NCBI GenBank assembly: GCA_034440615.1
Contig: JAOTOM010004750.1
Location: 248,001-312,000, forward strand
Reading direction: 5' to 3'
DNA from: Ashinkailepas kermadecensis
Taxonomy: Eukaryota; Arthropoda; Thecostraca; Neolepadidae
Length of the DNA: 64,000 nucleotides
Numbering within the stretch: position 1 is the stretch's first letter; each line of letters begins with the position of its first letter. Below the pieces are notes generated by a model. The model had not been told where the DNA came from and made no database searches. It saw nothing but the letters and a program-made list of their open reading frames with translations. Positions 57,151-64,000 of the stretch are shown in pieces. Both the position numbers and the translations under genes were made by a program.

Positions 57151-58120
57151 CGATTCCTGCCATTTCAGGGGCTTCTTTCAAATTGTAGACCTCCTCTCGC
57201 GTCTTAGGGGTCTCGCCTCATTTCCTGGAGACTTTTTACCGGTTTTGGACGTCTTTTCGTGCATTCTACCCTCCTCCATATTCAATGGTCCTCCTCTTCC
57301 GTTTTAGAGGGCCTCCTCCCACATCCTAGGGCCCCTTTAACATGGCATGGGGCTTCCTCTCATGTTCCAGGGGCGTCCTCTGCCAAATTAGGGGCCTCCT
57401 GCCACGCCTCGTGGGCCTCCTTTGTCCTCGCAAAGCTTACCCGTCTTGAGGGATCTTCAATTTGGAAACCTCGCCTCCTTCCATACCTGCTACCTACCAC
57501 TCCCATCTTAAGGGCCTTCTCTCATTTCCTGGGAATTCCTTCCGGTCGTCGGGGCTTCATTCGGCCCTGGAGACTTCCTATTCGATCTCGAGAGACTCCT
57601 CCCGAGTCCGGCAGGGACCTCCTTTTCTCTTCTGGAGGCTTTCTTTTTTCAAATTAGGGGCTTCCTGTTCTGCGTTTCGATTATATCTTTGCCCATTTTA
57701 AGGGTGGCCTCTTATCTCCTGGTGGATTTCTGTTCTCTCTCAGGTGCCTCCTCTCCCAAATTACAACCAACCTTTCCTATCTCAGTTACCTTGTCATTTC
57801 CTGGGGACCCTTTTACCCGTCTTGAAGCCTTCTTTCTCGCCTGGGAGCCATCCCTCTTATCTAATTGCCCTTCTCTCATATTTTAGGGGCTTCCTCGTTC
57901 ATCATAGGGTCTCATTTCCAATCTTATATCGTCCTCTTCCGAATTAGGTGCTTCCTGCCACTTTTCTGGATCATCCACCCTTTTCTATATTGGTGGAACC
58001 TTACCAGTTTTAGAGACTGCTTTTGCGTCTCCGAAACCTCATCTCATATCCACTGGCTTTCTATTCCGTCTTTGGGCCTCCTCTCATTTTCTGAGGTCTC
58101 CCTTCCTGTATTGGGCCACC
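57150..58120. repeat. Intermediate-age CCTCCT-rich repeat units
   Basis: Units like GGGGCCTCCTCTCATTTCCT of 25-40 bp, imperfect, linking the decayed array on the left to the homogeneous core on the right. Confidence 0.75.
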
Positions 58121-58880
58121 TTTGCAATCCTGGGGCCTCCTTTGCAATCCTGGGGGCTCCTTTGCAATCCTGGAGGGCTCCTTTGTAATCCTGGAGACCT
58201 GTTCATTCCTGTGAGCCTGCTTTGCAATCCTGGAATCCTCCTTTGCAATCCTGGGGGCCTCTTTTGCAATCCTGGGGACCTCCTTTGCAATATTGGGGGC
58301 CTCCTTTGCAATCCTGGGGGCCTCCTTTGTAATACTGAAGGCCTCCTTTGCAATCCTGGGGGCCTCCTATGCATTCCTGGGGGCCTCCTTTGCAATCCTG
58401 GGGGCCTCCTTCGTAATCCTGGAGGTCTCCTTTGCAATCCTGGGGCCTCCTTTGCATTCCTGGGGGCCTCCTTTGCAATCCTGGGGCCTCCTTTGCATTT
58501 CTGGAGGCCTCCTTTGCTATCTTTGGGGCCTCCTTTGCAATCCTGGGGCCTCCTTTGTAATACTGGAGGCCTCCTTTGCAATCCTGGGGGCCCCCTTTGC
58601 ATTCCTGGGGGCCTCCTTTGCAATCCTGGGGGCCTCCTTTGTAATCCTGGAGGCCTCCTTTGCAATCTTGGGGCCTCCTTTTTAATCCTGGGGGCCTCCT
58701 GTGTAATCCTGGAGGCCTCCTTTGCATTCCTGGGGGCCTCCTTTGCAATCCTGGAGTCCTCCTCTGCGATCCTGGGGGCCTCCTTTGCAATCCTGGGGGA
58801 CTCCTTTGCCATCCTGGGGGCCTCCTTTGCAATCCTGGGGGACTTCTTTGCATTCCTGGGGACCTCCGTGCCAATTGTTG
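58120..58880. repeat. Homogeneous 20-21-bp minisatellite core, about 36 copies
   Basis: Unit CCTTTGCAATCCTGGGGGCCT with few variants. Overlapping frames on both strands (such as LCNPGGL and QRRPPGL repeats) follow from the repeat. Confidence 0.95.
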
Positions 58881-59384
58881 GCACTCTCTTGATTTCTGGG
58901 GCCTCCTATCCTCTCCTAGGTGACTCCTTCAAATTAGGGGCCTCCTCTCACGTCTTGGAGACCTCCTCTCATGTCTCGTCGGCCTCCTTGCTCACTTTTT
59001 TTCCTGTGCATTTCCGGATAGGGGCCTCCTGAAATTTCAGGGGGGGCGGCGCGCCCCCCAGTCTCACGGCAGGGGGGGGGGCGACTGCCCCCCCTGCCCC
59101 CCCCCCCCCGGTGGCGACGCCCTTGCCTGCCACTGCCTGCCGTTCCTCGCATGCTTCCGACAAAGCCGCTTCGAGTGGCCACCTCACTTGCAGGGACAAC
59201 AGCATGTAAGGACGCGGTGGTGCTCAGTTCGTCCCGGTGCCGACCTCCTGGTCTACGCTGATGCTCTGGCAAGATCAGTATGCAGTAACGATGGAGGACG
59301 CCCTCCCCCTCCTGCGGGTGGGCAGCCCGACCCCCGACGAGCCGCTCTCTGCCATTGGTGTCATGATGTAGCACGGCCAGCTGC

Positions 59385-59635
59385 ACAGCTGATTAGTGCT
59401 GAACGTGCATGCAGCGGGTCGGCGTTAGGGGCGATCGCTAGGGGTTCTCTGAGCGCTAGTCTGACAGCTGATTAGTGCTGAACGTGCATGCAGCGGGTCG
59501 GCGTTAGGGGCGACCGCTAGGGGTTCTCTGAGCGCTAGTCTGACAGCTGATTAGTGCTGAACGTGCATGCAGCGGGTCGGCGTTAGGGGCGACCGCTAGG
59601 GGCGACCGCTAGGGGTTCACGGAGCGCTAGTCTGG
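59385..59635. repeat. About 79-bp tandem repeat, 3 copies
   Basis: Units of ACAGCTGATTAGTGCTGAAC, GTGCATGCAGCGGGTCGGCG and CTAGGGGTTCTCTGAGCGC, the third with an extra GGCGACCGCTAG. Confidence 0.95.
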
Positions 59636-59677
59636 CCAGCAATCCCACTCGATCCCACCGTCTCATCCTGTCACTGT

Positions 59678-60055
59678 ATGGCTCGGCTGTATACCACGGC
59701 TGTACCCCATGGCTGTACTTCACGGCTGTACTCCACGGCTGTACTCCACTGCTGTATCCCACGGCTGTACCCCACGGCTGTACCCCACTGCTGTATCCCA
59801 CGGCTCTACCCCACGGCTGTACCACACGGCTGTATCCCACGGCTGTACCCTACGGCTGTACCACACGGCTGTATCCCACGGCTATACTTCACGGCTGTAC
59901 TCCATGGCTGTATCCCATGGCTGTACCCCACGGCTGTACCCCACGGCTGTACTCAACGGCTGTACTCCACTGCTGTATCCCACGGCTGTACCCCATGTCT
60001 GCACACCATGGCTGTACCTCACGTCTGTACCCTACGACTGTATCCTGCAGCGGTA
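59678..60055. repeat. 15-bp minisatellite, about 25 copies
   Basis: Unit CACGGCTGTACCCCA with TATCCC and TACTC variants. Confidence 0.95.
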
Positions 60056-60074
60056 CCCATAGGCGCATGGTGCC

Positions 60075-60415
60075 AAGAGTGCGAGTTTGTGGTGTAGGCT
60101 TGTTAACCTCAACAGAGGGTACCTTTGGACCTATCATAGCTGATGTGTGCGAGCTTATGTTGTAGGCTTGTTAACCTCAACTGGGGTAATTTTGGACTTA
60201 CCATAGCTGATGTGTGGGAGTTTGTGGTGTAGACTTGTCCACCTCAACTGTGGGTAACTTTGGACCGATCATAGCTGATGTGTGCGAGTTTATGGTGTAG
60301 GCTTGTTAACTTCAACTGGAGGTAACTTTGGACCGATCATAGCTGATGTGTGCGAGTTTATGGTGTAGGCTTGTTAACTTCAACTGGAGGTAACTTATGA
60401 TCAATCATAGCTGTT
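60075..60415. repeat. About 65-bp tandem repeat, 5 copies
   Basis: Units containing GTGGTGTAGGCTTGTTAACC, GGTAACTTTGGACC and ATCATAGCTGATGTGTGCGA. Confidence 0.95.
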
Positions 60416-60419
60416 TGTT

Positions 60420-61210
60420 ATGGGATGCGGGTCAGGGGCCTAAGCCATGGGAGGGCATGTTCTCTGAAGAAGTTAGGCAATTTTAAGACAAATTACTTGA
60501 ATGCTTGTCCTCATCTATCTCTTCTCTAGGAGGACGAAGCAAAACTGGTCCTGCTCAACTTAGATTTGTCCCCGTTGATTTCGAAAACAAGAGGATCCTC
60601 ATGGACTTTCACCGACCGCAGTTTACCTACATAAGTCGAGCAAGTTCAGTTGCTGACACACACAAACACACATCAAGCGGCCGCCAGACCTCGATAGAGC
60701 ACGAGCCTCGGTGAAAATCCAACCCTTCGGCCAATGCTCACGCCTTAGCCGTCTGGCAAGGTTATGCGCTATACGCTTAGCTGTGGATGGCCGAAAGCGT
60801 ACGATTTAGTCTCAAGTCTGTCGCAAGTTGCCACCACTGATGCATCCAGAAATAAACTGAATCGCTTGGACAAGGTTCATTTTGCTCTGTAAGCAGTTTT
60901 TCACCTAACAATTTTCCGTACTCCTTTGTTCTGGATGTATTTTCGCCTCGTTGTTTGCTATATATAGCAATCATCTAAATGTATTTAAATGGTTGCCGCC
61001 GTCTTATGGCGATGGTGGCTGACCACAGCGTAATTGTGTCCGGTCGGTTTTTTAGGCTGACGTGCGGGAGCTTTTAAAAATATATCTGAACGCGATCTAC
61101 GCGACGAGTTGTCCGACGAGTTGTCCGGCGGCATGCCACTGCTGAGCATGGATCAGCATAGTACAAATCAGTTTTCGAGTACCCGTTGTTTATCTATCTA
61201 GCTATTTTGA
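60420..61210. other. No gene recognised
   Basis: Unique sequence; short frames without known motifs. Confidence 0.35.
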
Positions 61211-61216
61211 TTGATA

Positions 61217-61229
61217 TATACATATATAA

Positions 61230-61292
<63 letters not shown>
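61217..61292. repeat. (TA)n microsatellite
   Basis: About 35 TA dinucleotides, preceded by interrupted ATATATAAATACATATA. Confidence 0.97.
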
Positions 61293-61298
<6 letters not shown>

Positions 61299-61299
61299 T

Positions 61300-61860
61300 C
61301 TGTGGGGATTCTATCAGGTTATCGATATAGTACCTGTCATGTCCAACAGTTGTTTACGGCACGGGATAACATGGGCCGTGACCACGCCTGCCGTGTACCT
61401 GTAGGTGCAATCACCGGCGCCACTCATGCACCTGTCGAAATGAATGGGCTCTCTGTGTGCATCTGCTTCAAAAGTGCCACCGGATGTGTCGATCAGTAGG
61501 TGAAGAAAGGGCAGCTCGTGGCCTGCAATGGTCTCGGCGGTAAAATTACGCCTGATTTATCTACAAGCTCGCCACGCAGCGACTGTAAACCATGAGCTCC
61601 GCCGGCGTCTGCAACACATCATCCGCGTAGCTGTGGTGCCAGTCCGGCCTGGCGTTCCCCGCCTGCCTGCAACACCTGCTGCTCAACATTGCACGCCTGG
61701 GCGAATAGCATGCAGCAGTGTGGAACCTGTTGGTAACACGCTGGCTGTAATGGAGCCCACCATGTGGACACGGTCAGATGGAGCCTCTGTTGTATGTACA
61801 TATCTGCTTGTGGCATGCGCTCCGACACTGACTGAGGTAGTGGCGCGGGACTGAGGGGGT
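61300..61860. other. No gene recognised
   Basis: GC-balanced unique sequence with modest open frames on both strands (for example 61528-61854 +) and no known motif. Confidence 0.3.
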
Positions 61861-61864
61861 GCGC

Positions 61865-61970
61865 ATGATGCATGGTGGCACACGTGGCACATGTCACATG
61901 GTGGCACACATGGCACATGTCACGTGGTGGCACACGTGGCACATGACACATTGCACATGGCACATGGCAT
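61865..61970. repeat. GGCACACGTGGCACATGTCA minisatellite
   Basis: About five imperfect ~20-bp units. Confidence 0.9.
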
Positions 61971-62335
61971 GATCATATTTTGATGCAGCCGCATTGATGC
62001 ACGTGAAGTTCCCGTTCATTTCCAATGCTCAGCTTGCCACATTTAGGAGCTATACCGGAAAATGCGTGCGTGATCTTATTGCATGCCTGGTCATCGGGTG
62101 AACGAGAATAAAGGTGAGGAGGAACAACACGTTTCCTATAATCGAGTGATGGCCATTCATATAGGATGGTCGTTGATTTCTAATAATCGTTGGGTGGACA
62201 ATCCATGTAGGCAATGGATGGGCCCATTTCCTTAATGTATTTATGGATCATCTTGCTGACTTATAGTGTGCTTTTTTCATGTTCCTCCCTTATCATGCCG
62301 TAATTTGCTTGCATGGAGTCAGAGGGGATGCGAGG

Positions 62336-62525
62336 CAATGGAGGGTGGGGTAGCGTGACGAGGTACGAGGTACCGTGACGAGGCAATGGAGGGTGGGGTA
62401 CCGTGACGAGGTACCGTGACGAGGCAATGGAGGGTGGGGTAGCGTGACGCTGGTACTTACACGGGGTTATTGAAGTACTGGTACTTATCCAGTACCAGTA
62501 CTTCCACTGGTACTTCCACGGGGTT
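62336..62525. repeat. Tandem and inverted repeats
   Basis: GGCAATGGAGGGTGGGGTAG plus CGTGACGAGGTAC units to 62450, then an inverted cluster of GGTACTT/AAGTACC words (GTACTGGTACTTATCCAGTA). Confidence 0.85.
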
Positions 62526-62639
62526 ATTGCTTTGTCTATGCTAACTGCCGAATTTCAGCTGCATCTACAATTTTGCTTAAAGGCAAGGCAGCACCTCGGT
62601 TTCTCTCAGCAAAACCAGCACCCAGCCGTACCGCTCACA

Positions 62640-62931
62640 ACGGGCGGCAGACACATAACACTAACATGTAAACACAACACTAACATACAAACACCACACT
62701 AACATATATACCCAACACTAAAATATAACACAACACTCACATACAAACACAACACTAACATACAAACACTACACTAACATATATACCAAACACTAAAATA
62801 TAACACAACACTAACAAACAAACACAACACTAACATACAAACACTACACTAACATATATACCAAACACTAAAATATAACACAACACTAACAAACAAACAC
62901 AACACTAACATATAAACACAACACTAACATA
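62640..62931. repeat. ACAAACACAACACTAACAT minisatellite, left part
   Basis: About 15 imperfect 17-19-bp units. The array resumes at 63740, being split by the MITE. Confidence 0.93.
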
Positions 62932-63739
62932 CAGGACTGTAGGATCCCGTGCACTTGGGAGGGCTCCAGCCCCCCCCCCCACCCCCAACTTGCATCTCAG
63001 CCCCCCCTCACCAACTTGGCAGCCAGTCCCCAACTTTGGAACTCAGACCCGTGAAAATTCAAGCAATGCTGCATAAATGTCGAGTACGACATACTACTCG
63101 TGTTCAACCTAGGTAGGTGTAAGATTGTGAAAAATGTCTAATGAATCGTGACAATATTATCGCGGTTCTTCTAAGTATTCCTTAGTATTGGTGGTCACTG
63201 TGCTCTTCTAAGTATTCCTTAGTATTGGTGGTCACTGTGCTCTTGAGAAATTGAAATAGTACAAGTAACCCTATTTTAAGTTTTCTCAAATCGACAATCA
63301 CACGGGCCATTTGGCACTGATCGGAATGCGGTGTTTGTTATGATGGTTACATGTCGTTTCTTTTCGTATGGTTTTTAATCCGTTTTGATCGACGGAAGTT
63401 TGAAGAGACATATCTAAATATCATAAAAACAATAATATAATTAGGCACAATGCGAAACGAGAGAGGGGGCAGTCGCTTCGGCAGTAAGTGGACTATCCAT
63501 ATTCGGTAGTAGTTTTACGATTAACCATTTCCTGATTATTTTGTACCTGCATAGGCTAAGTTCATGGAAAACTGGACAAAGCAAAATAATGTTTTTGAAA
63601 TTAATGTTGTTTTTCCAAAGATTGAAAAATAAGTAGCCCAAATCTAGGAAATAGATTAGTCTTTGGGGGCACCCTATGTTGATCGACCCAGGGCTGAGCC
63701 CCCCCCCCCACCAACTGATCTTGCGGCCCTACACCCCTG
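62932..63739. mobile_element. hAT-like MITE, 808 bp, inserted in a minisatellite
   Basis: Flanked by CTAACATA (62924-62931 and 63740-63747). Ends: left CAGGACTGTAGGATCCCG, right (reverse complement) CAGGGGTGTAGGGCCGC, each followed inward by long C or G runs. An 8-bp duplication and CAGG ends fit hAT. No coding capacity. The duplication lies in a tandem repeat containing the same word, which weakens but does not remove the evidence. Confidence 0.75.
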
Positions 63740-63872
63740 CTAACATACAAACACAACACTAACACACAAACACCACACAAACACAACACTAACACACAAA
63801 CACGACACTAACATACAAGCGCAACACTGACATACAAATAAAGCACTAACATACAAACACAACACCAACATG
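63740..63872. repeat. ACAAACACAACACTAACAT minisatellite, right part
   Basis: Continuation of the array at 62640. The remaining 63873-64000 shows nothing recognisable. Confidence 0.92.
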
Positions 63873-64000
63873 GGGTTTGGTACATTTGGATTGGGGCCAT
63901 GGACATGACATGGGATCCCATATTAAAGTTCATTTTTGTGCGAAGGCGAGGGTGGGGCTAGGGAAAATTGAGGAGGAAAGTTCCGTCAAAATTATACAAA

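Larger units (their letters stand above)
52721..59125. mobile_element. hAT-like composite DNA element, 6.4 kb
   Basis: Flanked by identical 8-bp CCTGCCAC (52713-52720 and 59126-59133). Ends: left CAGTGGCGTCGCCACGAC, right (reverse complement) CAAGGGCGTCGCCACCGG, each followed inward by a long G run. Contents are a 57-bp palindrome, nested hAT-like end motifs (54492, 56381) and a long minisatellite of graded age. No transposase found. Confidence 0.75.

Noticed and set aside
58084..59032. Arg/Pro- and Gly/Leu-rich frames of 223-296 codons
   Set aside because: A 20-21-bp minisatellite read in different frames.

Overview
This is eukaryotic nuclear DNA, most likely from an arthropod. The evidence is a split BTB/zinc-finger gene of the tramtrack/lola type, many short interstitial runs of the arthropod telomere pentamer TTAGG, a CR1-type LINE, a Penelope-like element, tRNA-derived SINEs, and almost no other protein-coding sequence. 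A crustacean or chelicerate would fit, but the window does not settle the group. No bacterial gene organisation, CRISPR array, rRNA or intact tRNA was seen.

Layout. 0-18.4 kb: one recognisable host gene on the minus strand. Its exons are at 18348-18166 and 16970-16794 (two halves of a BTB domain), 15866-15410 (Pro-rich linker) and 4176-3812 (two C2H2 fingers). Splice phases agree at every junction and give a 393-residue protein. Its introns and flanks are packed with minisatellites of 17, 18, 20, 22, 33, 57, 72 and 84 bp, a long GGGGCC hexanucleotide tract, a ~300-bp satellite, two SINEs and a decayed LINE reverse transcriptase. 18.4-25.4 kb: minisatellites, one of them invaded by a nearly intact CR1 LINE on the minus strand. 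Its ORF1 encodes an SGNH esterase and its ORF2 an endonuclease plus reverse transcriptase. A GGGAAAC heptamer sits directly before the ORF1 stop and is phased to shift ribosomes into ORF2. 25.4-36 kb: AT-rich repeats with TTAGG runs, a Penelope-like remnant between inverted ~240-bp flanks next to a (TA)n tract, and a piggyBac-type non-autonomous element with TTAA ends. 36.5-45 kb: an 8.4-kb hAT-like composite element with an 8-bp target duplication. 46-52 kb: a decayed LINE with RNase H, a collagen-like minisatellite, and a 42-bp minisatellite of about 44 copies open in three frames. 52.7-59.1 kb: a second hAT-like composite (6.4 kb) filled with a minisatellite that runs from decayed to homogeneous. 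59-64 kb: more minisatellites and an 808-bp hAT-like MITE.

Functionally only two systems hold together: the BTB/zinc-finger transcription factor, and the mobile elements. The LINE machinery explains the SINEs and several very short insertions (38-55 bp) with intact target duplications. DNA-transposon ends (CAGNGG... with 8-bp duplications, CCCTCGCC... with TTAA) bound much of the 32-64 kb half. Open frames inside minisatellites are by-products of repeat units lacking stops and are not annotated as genes.
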